A stretch of DNA of 64,000 nucleotides, taken from positions 1-64,000 of the forward strand of contig NZ_JAGGLU010000004.1 of NCBI RefSeq assembly GCF_017874575.1, written 5' to 3'. Source of the stretch: Lactobacillus colini. Lineage in GTDB: Bacteria; Bacillota; Bacilli; Lactobacillales; Lactobacillaceae. Each line of letters begins with the position of its first letter. Positions within the stretch are counted from its first letter, which is position 1. Below, piece by piece: positions 45,531 to 53,990 of the stretch. The notes below the pieces were generated by a model. The model had not been told where the DNA came from and did no database searches. It worked only from the letters and a program-made list of their open reading frames with translations. The translations under genes and the position numbers were made by a program.

Positions 45531-46532
45531 TTAGTCTAATGTAACCTCACCAACAATATTAGTATCAAAAAATTTCGTAATCTGGCGAATATCCATTCCT
45601 TGACCTATTCCCCACATCAGCTTAGTAATTGCACTTTCTGAAGTCATATCGCGTGCACTAATTGCTCCCTCAAGTAATGCTCGACGACCTACTTCATATT
45701 TAGTCAAGTCACTGCGTTCATATAGGCATTGGCTGCTAGCAATTACAGGTATCCCTTGCTTAATTAAATCTCCTACTGCTGCAACCATGTTTCTTCTAAT
45801 ATTAGTCATACCTCCCAAGCCATATGCTTCAATTACAATTCCTTTACAGCCACTGTCAGCTAAGGCAAATAGTAATTTAGTATCAAATCCTGGAAATAAT
45901 TTAACTAAGGAAACATTTGTATTAATTTTTGTATTTAATTTACAGGCTAAATTGCTTCGAGGAATATATGACAAGTTTTTATTAAAAACTAGGCCATCTG
46001 AAGTAACAGTAGCAATCGGTGGAACATTAACACTCTCAAACGCATTAAAATTAATAGTTCGTACCTTTACACTGCGACATCCTAACATTACCTTTCTATT
46101 AAATGCTAGATAAACCCCTGGCTTGCAACGAGAAGCTGCCGCAAAAGCCAAGCGCAAATTATCAGGTGCATCACTCCACATTACATTAATTGGAACTTGA
46201 CTCCCAGTCAAAACAACCGGTAAATTTAAATCTTGTATCATAAAAGACAACATTGAAGCTGTATAAGCCATAGTATCAGTACCATGAGAAAGAACAATGC
46301 CATCATAGTCATTACGATATTTGTAAATGTTTTCTGCAATAATTTGCCACTCTTCAGGCTGAATATTAGACGAATCTAATTGTAAAATATCCTTTACATC
46401 AATCTCATATGGCATATCACCCAATAATTGAATTAAATCTTCACCCGATTGCTTAGGCACTAAACCATCTTCAGATACAACAGAGGCAATCGTGCCACCT
46501 GTTGATAATAAAAGTATCTTTTTTCTATCCAT
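45531..46532 (-). CDS. L-asparaginase, type I
   Basis: Hydrolyses asparagine to aspartate and ammonia. The 333-residue cytoplasmic form has no signal peptide. Active-site motifs are STGGTIAS (10-17, Thr14) and LSHGTDTMAYTAS (about 86-98). The C-terminal small domain is complete. I use the ATG at 46532 with GGAGA 6 nt upstream; the TTG four codons earlier is rejected. The mdcG terminator separates it from the malonate decarboxylase operon. Confidence 0.93.
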   Translation of the reverse strand: MDRKKILLLSTGGTIASVVSEDGLVPKQSGEDLIQLLGDMPYEIDVKDILQLDSSNIQPEEWQIIAENIYKYRNDYDGIVLSHGTDTMAYTASMLSFMIQDLNLPVVLTGSQVPINVMWSDAPDNLRLAFAAASRCKPGVYLAFNRKVMLGCRSVKVRTINFNAFESVNVPPIATVTSDGLVFNKNLSYIPRSNLACKLNTKINTNVSLVKLFPGFDTKLLFALADSGCKGIVIEAYGLGGMTNIRRNMVAAVGDLIKQGIPVIASSQCLYERSDLTKYEVGRRALLEGAISARDMTSESAITKLMWGIGQGMDIRQITKFFDTNIVGEVTLD

Positions 46533-46571
46533 AATGTTCTCCAATTTGTACTATTTTCTTTAATTATACAC

Positions 46572-46598
46572 AAAAAAAGACATCGCCGAAGCGGTGCC
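46572..46598 (-). terminator. Terminator of the mdc operon
   Basis: GGCACCGC/GCGATGTC stem (one mismatch, one G-U) with a TTCG loop (stem bases 46579-46586 and 46591-46598), then seven T on the minus strand; about 45 nt after the mdcG stop. Confidence 0.82.
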
Positions 46599-46643
46599 TT
46601 TCAATTCTATTGCTTTAAAAAATGCCATAAATTTGTACTTTTA

Positions 46644-47267
46644 TTAATCTATCTTCCAAGGATCAGTTACTAGCCTAGGACCTGCATTAGTCTTAACTAG
46701 AATTTCTTTATTTTTACCCCAAGCATATTCTTCAAGCGAGAATCCTATATCATCATATACAACTTGAATATCTGCATGAACAATAGAAATTTGATGTAAC
46801 TTATCAATCAAATTTTTGGCATCTTGACGTGATATCTCGTTTGGCTGATACATAATTACATCAACATCACTGGTCTGATGTACCATATGAATACCTGTTG
46901 CAAGTTCATATTCTAAACTACCGCCTACTCCCCACTTATAATTTTTCATAATTGGGATTAGCTTTTTTAATAGCTTAAAAGCCGGTAATTCAAAACGATG
47001 ATTGTTATTTTGTTGAAATTTTTTTACTGCATTTATTGGTGTAAAAATTTTGTCAAAATTATCATAATCAATCCAAGCAGCTAGTCTTTGGGATTTTTTT
47101 AAACCACGAATTCCTACTGGAATTTTTTGATTTTGATCACCACGTCTAACAATCACATATGATGATCTTTGTAACATATCTCTAGCCCATTCGGGTATGA
47201 CACCATTGATTTGAATTTTATTAATATCCTTCACATGCAGCAAGTCATGAACTGCTACTTGTCCCAT
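46644..47267 (-). CDS. mdcG: Malonate decarboxylase holo-ACP synthase (phosphoribosyl-dephospho-CoA transferase)
   Basis: Transfers the triphosphoribosyl-dephospho-CoA group made by MdcB onto the acyl carrier subunit MdcC. The 207-residue protein shows YVIVRRGDQNQKIPVGIRG (about 37-55), a segment typical of MdcG, and the nucleotidyltransferase Asp pair in TSDVDVIMYQ (about 132-141). Its start overlaps the end of mdcDE by 13 nt, so it is coupled. It is last in mdcH-A-C-DE-G. Confidence 0.92.
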   Translation of the reverse strand: MGQVAVHDLLHVKDINKIQINGVIPEWARDMLQRSSYVIVRRGDQNQKIPVGIRGLKKSQRLAAWIDYDNFDKIFTPINAVKKFQQNNNHRFELPAFKLLKKLIPIMKNYKWGVGGSLEYELATGIHMVHQTSDVDVIMYQPNEISRQDAKNLIDKLHQISIVHADIQVVYDDIGFSLEEYAWGKNKEILVKTNAGPRLVTDPWKID

Positions 47268-48922
47268 TGTTCATCCATCATCTTACGGATTTGATTAGTT
47301 GCTTTTCTTCCGCTTTCTTTAGCAATTTTATTAGTATAACGGAACTTTAAGGTTTCATCATCGTCATCAGCTAACGCGGCATCAATAGCTGCCCTTACTT
47401 TAGAAATACTTGCTTCATCGCTATCATAACCTTTTACACCCTTGATTAAAGTATAGAGGGCTCCTAGTTTTTGATAGTTTTCAATATCATAAGCCATCGC
47501 AGGCACATGCTTAGTAGCTTCTTCTAATTCAGCAATTGTTCTTTGCGTAATTCTGGCAGCCGAAGCCTTACTCATCGCTTGCACAGTAATATCCAGATCA
47601 TCTAATGCAATTAAACGGTTTGACTGTAAGCCGTGTGCCAAGAACCCACCAGAAACTGCATCCCCAGGAACAAATGCAATTAGCTTATGTCCTGCTTGAC
47701 GTGCCTTAGCATAAGCATTTGCGCTAGCAGCCAATGCCATATGAATACCAATTAATTCTTCATTATAACCATAAGCTTGAGATGGAACGTCCACTACCAT
47801 AATGATTGGTGTCTTTTCTTCTTTTGGAGTATTTTTCTCGCTATTAATTAAGTCATTAACAACACTAGCAACAGTGTATCCTTCTAATAGACCAACTTCA
47901 CCATGACGTACCCGTGGGAAAGGGTTATTTTCATCAGGAACAATCGCAATATATTCAAAACCATCTTTTTTAGCATGCAGGACAGTAGACACATCACTGT
48001 CTGCATTTTTTATGCCAGTTAATTGTTCAAACCACTGTCTACCGCGACTCTTAGTATGCTTCTTATCACTAGCTACAGCTTGAGGTAAATGATGCTCTTG
48101 TTCTTTAACATTATCAAATATCTTTTGATAACTAGAAATATTTAACTTTTCGCTAGGATCTAGACTATCTAATAATGATAGATAAAAGTCGGTTCTCTCA
48201 GTCTTATGACTGTCCTTTTTTTCGTTAATAGCACTCAAAATTGCCTTCTTAAAACTATCAATATCATCGTCAATCACTTCATCTATTAACCCTGTAGCTT
48301 GGCGCTGAGTAGTACCTAAAGTATTCCAAATTAAATCTTTATCGCTGGAATCAAATTCTCTTACCCCAGCTTCTTGCTCAATAACTTCTGGTCCATTTAG
48401 CCCTATACGAGCACGATTTGTACCGATTATGTAAGACATAATTGCATTAGTGATTGACATACCACCGAAGCTACCTACTCTTCCGGGAACTAAACCAATA
48501 ACTGGAACATACTTCTTCAAAGCAACAATTTGGTTTTGAATTTCAGAAATTGAAAGTAAACCATAATTTGCTTCTTGCAAACGTACGCCACCGGTATCAA
48601 GAATAATAATCGGATATTCTTCGATTCCGTTCTTATTATCTTCTAAGACATGTTCTAGAGCAGCAACAATCTTAGCACCAGATACTTCACCAATACCTCC
48701 ACCTTGAAAGTTACCTTCAATAGAGATAATAACCAGTTTCTTACCTTCTAAAGTTCCTTTTTCAATGATGATACCATCATCTGATTCAGGTACAATTCCT
48801 TGAGGCATTAAATGAGGCGAAATCATATTGTCATATGGATCAATTAATTCTCTATTACTACCTTTATCTAATAAGACAATTGCACGTTCTCTGGCATGTA
48901 ATTCTACAAAACTATTTTTCAT
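47255..48922 (-). CDS. mdcDE: Malonate decarboxylase beta and gamma subunits fused (MdcD-MdcE)
   Basis: Decarboxylates the malonyl thioester on the ACP, releasing CO2 and leaving acetyl-ACP. In characterised systems MdcD and MdcE are separate proteins; here they are one 555-residue chain. Residues 1-280 are the beta part (SFVELHARERAIVLLD, NFQGGGIGEVSGAK, ILDTGGVRLQEAN, GRVGSFGGM, RARIGLNGPEVIEQEAG). A charged linker follows (about 280-300) and residues 300-555 are the gamma part (RGRQWFEQLTGI, HGEVGLLEGY, VDVPSQAYG, PGDAVSGGFLAHG). No stop or frameshift is visible at the junction. mdcC overlaps the start by 11 nt. Confidence 0.93.
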   Translation of the reverse strand: MKNSFVELHARERAIVLLDKGSNRELIDPYDNMISPHLMPQGIVPESDDGIIIEKGTLEGKKLVIISIEGNFQGGGIGEVSGAKIVAALEHVLEDNKNGIEEYPIIILDTGGVRLQEANYGLLSISEIQNQIVALKKYVPVIGLVPGRVGSFGGMSITNAIMSYIIGTNRARIGLNGPEVIEQEAGVREFDSSDKDLIWNTLGTTQRQATGLIDEVIDDDIDSFKKAILSAINEKKDSHKTERTDFYLSLLDSLDPSEKLNISSYQKIFDNVKEQEHHLPQAVASDKKHTKSRGRQWFEQLTGIKNADSDVSTVLHAKKDGFEYIAIVPDENNPFPRVRHGEVGLLEGYTVASVVNDLINSEKNTPKEEKTPIIMVVDVPSQAYGYNEELIGIHMALAASANAYAKARQAGHKLIAFVPGDAVSGGFLAHGLQSNRLIALDDLDITVQAMSKASAARITQRTIAELEEATKHVPAMAYDIENYQKLGALYTLIKGVKGYDSDEASISKVRAAIDAALADDDDETLKFRYTNKIAKESGRKATNQIRKMMDEQWDK

Positions 48923-49211
48923 CTTCTAAAGCCTCCATTGCTTGTGTTAAGCGCAAATTAACCACGCCAGGAGTTGCACCAAAGTCATTAATTTCAAAAT
49001 CAGCAATTAATGGATAACGATCAAAGAAGCGCTTTAAAACACTTTGCCAAACTTCTTTAAAGCCATCACTACCGGTAACAATATTTAAAGTTGATTCAGA
49101 ATTAGTTGTTGGCTTAATAATAACTTCTAAATCTCCTGAAGCTACCACACCAACATGTGCTTTATTTTTTACTTGCTCCGTTCCTTTAAATTTAAAATTC
49201 AATTTTTCCAT
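48912..49211 (-). CDS. mdcC: Malonate decarboxylase acyl carrier protein (delta subunit)
   Basis: Carries the acetyl and malonyl groups on a 2'-(5''-triphosphoribosyl)-3'-dephospho-CoA arm. I place the start at the ATG at 49211, giving 99 residues. Counting from it, Ser25 falls in VVASGDLEV; Ser25 is the residue that carries the arm in the characterised Klebsiella MdcC, which supports this start over the TTG at 49238. Both neighbours are close: 17 nt to mdcA, 11-nt overlap with mdcDE. Confidence 0.93.
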   Translation of the reverse strand: MEKLNFKFKGTEQVKNKAHVGVVASGDLEVIIKPTTNSESTLNIVTGSDGFKEVWQSVLKRFFDRYPLIADFEINDFGATPGVVNLRLTQAMEALEDEK

Positions 49212-49228
49212 TTTTACACTCTCTTTTC

Positions 49229-50869
49229 TTATGACCAACTGCGGAATTTTGCGGGTGGATTATACAATCCTTTAGACCATTCAATTAAATCAGACATATT
49301 TTGAGCAGCCAGAAGTGAACGCTTAGCATCTGTTCTACGAACACCCAAATCTTCTGGAAGAGCAACAATTCCACGATTACGTAAATCATTGAGTGTTGCA
49401 GTATCACTAGTCATTCCTAGAGGAGTTACTCCCGCAATAGCGGCAATAGCTGCTTGTCGTTCTGCCATAGAAGAAGTTTTATAAAGATAAGCAATCCCTT
49501 CTTCGGTTACAATATGTGTCGTATCTTCCGAATAAATCATAATTGGTACATTTGCAAGTTTAGCTTCTTTTCTTACTTCAACCGCATCTAATTTATCAAC
49601 AAATACCGGACGTTTATTAGCACCATAAGTTTCTACCATTTGTACAACTAGTTTTTGTCCCTTGCCCAATGGATTATCATCAGGCTTTAAACTTTGCCAC
49701 GCTGGAGTTGAATGACGCCGACCCGTTGGATTAGAGCCCATGTTAGGCGCACCACCAAAGCCAGACAGCCGTCCTTCAGTAACAGTTGAAGAGTTACCAT
49801 ACTTGTCAATTTGAAGAGTAGATCCAACAAACATATCTAAGGCATATTGACCAGCCATCTGACCAAAAGCACGATTAGAGCGCATAGTACCATCTTTACC
49901 AACGAAGAATACATCAGGTCGAGCGGCGATGTACTTTTCCATCCCAACTTCTCCACCGAAACTATGTACTGATTGAACCCAACCAGATTCAATTGCTGGA
50001 ATTAAAGTTGGTGTAGGATTGATTTCCCAATTAGGTACAATTTTGCCCTTAAGTCCTAATTGTTCACCGTAAGTTGGTAATAATAATTCAATTGCAGCTG
50101 TGTTATAACCAACACCATGGTTAACTGATTGAACTTTATGCTTTTCATAAATGCCACGAATCGCTAGCATACCCATTAATATTTGAGTTTCAGTTATATG
50201 TTGAGGATCACGTGTAAATAATGGCTCTAATTGGTATGGCTCATCAGCTGGAATTACAACATCGACCCAATCCCCTGGAATATCGACTCTAGGCAGCTTA
50301 TCAACAACTTCATTAGTTTGAACAATGACAATCCCATCTTTAAAGGCAGCAGATTCTACAATTACAGGTGTTTCTTCTGTGTTATAGCCAGTATATAAAT
50401 TACCGTCTTTATCAGCCTTATCAGCTGCTACTAGGACTACATTTGGAATTAAATCTATAAATAAACGGGCATATAATTCTAGGTAGGTATGAATATCGCC
50501 AATTTTTAAGCTACCATCTGCAATCATTTGTGACACACGAGTACTCTGCGGACCAGCAAATGAAAAATCCATCTTGCTGGCAATTCCATCCTCAAAAATA
50601 TCTAAGTGTTCTGGTCTGGAAATACTACTCATAATCATATGCAGGTCATGAACTTTTTCAGGATCTACACTAGCCAAAGCTTTAGATAAAAATGAAGCTT
50701 GCTTTTGGTTATCTCCTTCTAAAACTACCTTATCGCCAGAATTAAGCAGGCGTTCTAGAATTTTTACTACATCACTTGTTTTGGCAAATTTACCCTCAAG
50801 CAAAGGAGCTACTCTCTGCATTTTTTCATCTTTTGCTTGGCGATGACTTGCCCAATTTTTTTTGCTCAT
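49229..50869 (-). CDS. mdcA: Malonate decarboxylase alpha subunit (acetyl-ACP:malonate ACP transferase)
   Basis: Exchanges acetyl for malonyl on the carrier subunit. The 546-residue protein is the usual MdcA length. It shows SGDKVVLEGDNQKQASFL near 45, FAGPQSTRVSQMI, the NHGVGYNTAAIELLLP segment, GQYALDMFVGSTLQID and GAPNMGSNPTGRRHSTPAW. The ATG overlaps the mdcH stop codon (TGATG) with AGGAAG upstream; the TTG codon just before is rejected. Confidence 0.95.
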   Translation of the reverse strand: MSKKNWASHRQAKDEKMQRVAPLLEGKFAKTSDVVKILERLLNSGDKVVLEGDNQKQASFLSKALASVDPEKVHDLHMIMSSISRPEHLDIFEDGIASKMDFSFAGPQSTRVSQMIADGSLKIGDIHTYLELYARLFIDLIPNVVLVAADKADKDGNLYTGYNTEETPVIVESAAFKDGIVIVQTNEVVDKLPRVDIPGDWVDVVIPADEPYQLEPLFTRDPQHITETQILMGMLAIRGIYEKHKVQSVNHGVGYNTAAIELLLPTYGEQLGLKGKIVPNWEINPTPTLIPAIESGWVQSVHSFGGEVGMEKYIAARPDVFFVGKDGTMRSNRAFGQMAGQYALDMFVGSTLQIDKYGNSSTVTEGRLSGFGGAPNMGSNPTGRRHSTPAWQSLKPDDNPLGKGQKLVVQMVETYGANKRPVFVDKLDAVEVRKEAKLANVPIMIYSEDTTHIVTEEGIAYLYKTSSMAERQAAIAAIAGVTPLGMTSDTATLNDLRNRGIVALPEDLGVRRTDAKRSLLAAQNMSDLIEWSKGLYNPPAKFRSWS

Positions 50870-51786
50870 CAATTAGACTTCCTTTCCCACTTACCTAAGA
50901 GGTAAGCCGCATCTTCAATACTCATTTGATCCAAATAAATTTGTGAAATCTGGTCAAACTTTTCCCCAATAACTTTTTTAAAAGGTTTGCCTGGAGAAAA
51001 ATTTAAAATTACCTGGGGTTGATAATTAGTTGCCACTGACATCATAGTGTCAAAATAAACAGGATTAGAAACATTATCAGATAAGTCCTGTTTAATTCTG
51101 ATAATCTGCCTGAGTGGCTTTCCAGTAGTATTAGCTAAATAAATTACACGCTGGGGACGATTTAATTCAATTGTTTCCAGCATTTCTTGCAATTTTTGGC
51201 TAACATTTTTCATTAAAGGGGAATGTGATGGAACTGGAACTTTTAAAATAATTGCTTTACTTGCTCCTTTATTTTTTGCAAGAGAAAGCACTTCTCTTAT
51301 TGCAGATAAGTTACCTGAAATCGCTGTTTGCAAAGTCGCATTTTGGTTAGATACATAAACTGGCATATCAGTGCTAGAAACTTTAGCTACTAAAGATTCA
51401 ATATATTTACGCTCTAGCCCAACTATAACTCCCATTCCATAGCCATGAGGATATGAATTCTGCATCAAAGTTGCGCGATATTTAACTAGCCTAAATAAAT
51501 CGTCTAATTTAATAACTCCTGCAGCATAAGCAGCCGCAAACACTCCTAAAGAATGTCCTGCAACTAAGTTAGGCTTTAAATTATATTTAGCTAGCTTTCT
51601 TACTTGGTCAACTTGTAAGAGTGCTATTCCAACTTGTAATTGGACAGAATCTTGATAAGCTTGTGCACTGTCTTTTAGTTTAAGATTTAGTAATTCTTCA
51701 ACATGATTTTTTAAATCCGAGTCAATTCTATTCAACATCCCTTCATGTTGTCCACCTTGTCCCGGAAAAATCCACAGACTCTCCAT
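50869..51786 (-). CDS. mdcH: Malonate decarboxylase malonyl-CoA:ACP transacylase
   Basis: Primes the system by loading malonyl from malonyl-CoA onto MdcC. The 305-residue protein is a FabD-type acyltransferase: WIFPGQGGQHEGML (about 5-18), catalytic Ser in GHSLGVFAAAYAAG (about 86-99) and VPVPSHSPLM with the active-site His (about 193). Val replaces the Glu that often follows GHSLG. Start chosen at the ATG at 51786; an adjacent ATG at 51789 is only 2-3 nt from AAGGA. It is first in the mdc operon. Confidence 0.92.
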   Translation of the reverse strand: MESLWIFPGQGGQHEGMLNRIDSDLKNHVEELLNLKLKDSAQAYQDSVQLQVGIALLQVDQVRKLAKYNLKPNLVAGHSLGVFAAAYAAGVIKLDDLFRLVKYRATLMQNSYPHGYGMGVIVGLERKYIESLVAKVSSTDMPVYVSNQNATLQTAISGNLSAIREVLSLAKNKGASKAIILKVPVPSHSPLMKNVSQKLQEMLETIELNRPQRVIYLANTTGKPLRQIIRIKQDLSDNVSNPVYFDTMMSVATNYQPQVILNFSPGKPFKKVIGEKFDQISQIYLDQMSIEDAAYLLGKWERKSN

Positions 51787-51851
51787 CATATTCCTTCTTT
51801 CAATCACTATCTCAACCTCACAACTTTTACTTTAATCCCAATATTTCAAAA

Positions 51852-51880
51852 AGTATAATGAATTATAGTAATAGTCATAA
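51852..51880 (-). promoter_or_regulatory. mdcH: mdc operon promoter
   Basis: TTATGA (51880-51875), 17-nt spacer, TATACT (51857-51852) on the minus strand. Its -10 overlaps the TATAAT (51854-51859) of mdcR on the other strand, so the two divergent promoters should exclude each other. Confidence 0.5.
51854..51859 (+). promoter_or_regulatory. mdcR: -10 of mdcR
   Basis: TATAAT on the plus strand, 42 nt before the mdcR ATG, sharing bases with the -10 of the mdc operon. No good -35 is present. Confidence 0.4.
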
Positions 51881-51901
51881 TTAATAGTTATAGGTGAAAT
51901 A

Positions 51902-52768
51902 ATGAACTTGATTCAATTAAGAAACTTTCTTTACGTAGCTCAAACACAAAGTATTTCTCAAGGAGCTAAAAAGGCTTATATTAGTCAACCAGCAATGACT
52001 AAGCAAATAAAAGAACTAGAAAAAGAACTCGGCACTAAGCTATTCCGCAGACTAGATCGCGGTGTCGAATTAACCCAAGCAGGGCATGTTTTTTTAAGCT
52101 ATATTGAGCCAGCCTTAACTGAAATTCAAAAGGGAATTGATGCTGTTAGTTCTCATACATCTATTCGACAAAAGCCAATTAAGTTATTAGTTGAGGTAGC
52201 TTCATCTCTTATCCCTGAGATAATTAAGCGAATCCATCATATCTACCCTGATGCACCTGTTCAGTTAACACAACGAATATCAGCTAGTAACGATCTTAAA
52301 AAATTCGATTTCATTATTACCTCTCATAAGCCTGATGATAACTTTAACTATGTAAGCCTATTAAAAGAAAAAATTTATATTGGTACTGCTGGTAATGAGT
52401 TTTCTAATAACGAAATCAACGCTAGTCTGCTTAAAAAGCTACCCATAGTTAGTCTGGGAGCTAATAATCCACTTAGAAATACACTTGATAAAGCCTTTGC
52501 CAAAAAGAAGATATTTTTAAATTATCAATATGAATCTGATGATCCAGCAACAATTCGAGAATTATTAATGGCACATGTGGGAGTAGGCTTTATACCAGCT
52601 ATCAGTTGGCATAATATCGGCAAAGAATTACACCTAGTTAAAGTTAAAGATATTGATCTAAAAAGAAATATTTATCTTGTTGAAGGGAAGGCTAACGAAG
52701 ATCGAATGACAAGATTATTAGCTAACGAATTAGTAGATCTATTCGTTAATAATACTCAAAGCAATTGA
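51902..52768 (+). CDS. mdcR: LysR-family regulator of malonate decarboxylase
   Basis: The 288-residue protein has the LysR DNA-binding start MNLIQLRNFLYVAQTQSISQ, then YISQPAMTKQIKELEKELG, and an effector domain to the C-terminus. It is divergent from the mdc operon with 115 bp between starts, the arrangement of MdcR in Klebsiella, where it responds to malonate. Shared -10 bases suggest joint control. The start is ATG with TAGGTGA upstream. Confidence 0.85.
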   Translation: MNLIQLRNFLYVAQTQSISQGAKKAYISQPAMTKQIKELEKELGTKLFRRLDRGVELTQAGHVFLSYIEPALTEIQKGIDAVSSHTSIRQKPIKLLVEVASSLIPEIIKRIHHIYPDAPVQLTQRISASNDLKKFDFIITSHKPDDNFNYVSLLKEKIYIGTAGNEFSNNEINASLLKKLPIVSLGANNPLRNTLDKAFAKKKIFLNYQYESDDPATIRELLMAHVGVGFIPAISWHNIGKELHLVKVKDIDLKRNIYLVEGKANEDRMTRLLANELVDLFVNNTQSN

Positions 52769-52772
52769 CTAA

Positions 52773-52801
52773 TTGGCAATTTTAAGAAAAAGTTTTAAAA
52801 T
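52773..52801 (+). promoter_or_regulatory. Promoter of the acyltransferase-like gene
   Basis: TTGGCA (52773-52778), 17-nt spacer, TAAAAT (52796-52801), right after the mdcR stop. This suggests separate expression from mdcR. The leader has a CCGCT/AGCGG pair near the ribosome binding site. Confidence 0.55.
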
Positions 52802-52846
52802 AAAAGTGTTTCAATCCGCTCATCCTCACTAGAAAGAAGCGGTAAC

Positions 52847-53938
52847 ATGACAAAAAAATCAGAAATAACAGATATTGGCGACTACCTTAAGCTTTTTGCT
52901 TGTACTGCGGTAATGTTGCAGCCGATCTTATCAATGGCACTTAAAACTAATCCAAGTCATCTTTCTTCGATTTGGATTGGCATAATTTTTAACTTGGTTA
53001 AGTATACAGCCCCCGCCTTTATCTTTGGTATTCTCTATACAACTATTCGCACAACCTCCAATATGCAGCATTATCCAACCTATATGAACAATACTTGGCA
53101 TGCATTATTTATACCAACAATTTGGTGGACCTTGATTTACTTATTGTTCCTACCATGGGTGCAACAAGCTAATCACTATACTGATATTAGTTCATTTATG
53201 TGGCAATTTGTTAACGGTAATGCGGCACCTCATATGTGGTATAACACAATGATGTTACAATTTATTTTATTGATGCCAGTTTTTTGGGGCATTGTCAATT
53301 TAGTCAAGCATGATAGTCATCGCGGTCTAATCACTCTAATGATAGCAATTTTAATCACTGGAGTGTGGTTAGCAATGTATGATACACAAATTTTTCATGG
53401 ACCTCATCAGGTCGATTGGTATCTTTGTGATCGAATCTTTATTAGCTTTTTAATCTATGGAATTAGTGGTGCTCTTGCTTGGCAATTCAACGATCAACTT
53501 AAGAGAAATCTAAAGAAAATTTGGCTATGGCTATTAATCGCAACTATTTTTGTATTTATTTGGATTAATCAAGAGTTATTTAATTTTGGCTTTCCAATTG
53601 ACTTAAATAATTCACCTTACTACAAGCCTTCAATGATGATTTATGCGATGCTAATTATTTTACTAATCGCATCACTAGGATATTTTCAAATTGATAAAAA
53701 CATTGCTTTTACAAAAACGGTCCATAAGTTTGCCAATTTTGCCTATAAAGCTTTTCTTTCAAATATTTTATGGTCACAAGTTCTCTGGCTAAGTTTCACT
53801 AAAAGCTTAACTATTTCAAATACGTGGTTAGGAATTATAGTAACCTATGTTCTAACATGGTGCTTAAGCTTTTCCTCAGCGTTCTTTATTCATTCTTGCT
53901 GGAGTAAAGGTAAATCACTAGTTTTTAAATCGGCTTAG
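52847..53938 (+). CDS. Acyltransferase family 3-like integral membrane protein
   Basis: The 363-residue protein has about ten membrane helices and resembles the acyltransferase 3 family (O-acetylation of sugars or peptidoglycan-related polymers). Features are DIGDYLKLFACTAVMLQ at the N-terminus, the HMWYNTMMLQFILLMPVF stretch near 127-144, and DRIFISFLIYGISG near 200. The substrate is unknown. It lies between mdcR and mdcB and has its own promoter and a terminator. It is not a recognised malonate transporter, but its place invites the question. The start is ATG with a weak GAAGCGG upstream. Confidence 0.75.
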   Translation: MTKKSEITDIGDYLKLFACTAVMLQPILSMALKTNPSHLSSIWIGIIFNLVKYTAPAFIFGILYTTIRTTSNMQHYPTYMNNTWHALFIPTIWWTLIYLLFLPWVQQANHYTDISSFMWQFVNGNAAPHMWYNTMMLQFILLMPVFWGIVNLVKHDSHRGLITLMIAILITGVWLAMYDTQIFHGPHQVDWYLCDRIFISFLIYGISGALAWQFNDQLKRNLKKIWLWLLIATIFVFIWINQELFNFGFPIDLNNSPYYKPSMMIYAMLIILLIASLGYFQIDKNIAFTKTVHKFANFAYKAFLSNILWSQVLWLSFTKSLTISNTWLGIIVTYVLTWCLSFSSAFFIHSCWSKGKSLVFKSA

Positions 53939-53944
53939 TAGCCA

Positions 53945-53990
53945 AAAAGGGATAGATTTGGAATTTTTGTTACCAAGATCTATCCCTTTT
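53945..53990. terminator. Bidirectional terminator between the acyltransferase-like gene and mdcB
   Basis: A 13-bp stem (AAAAGGGATAGAT/ATCTATCCCTTTT) with a long loop (20 nt, itself partly paired GG/CC), followed by TTTTATAA on the plus side and an A-run on the other. Confidence 0.85.

Noticed and set aside
52847..53938. Reading the membrane gene between mdcR and mdcB as a malonate transporter
   Set aside because: Its sequence pattern resembles acyltransferase family 3 proteins, not the MdcF/AEC or MdcLM carriers; only its position suggests a link.
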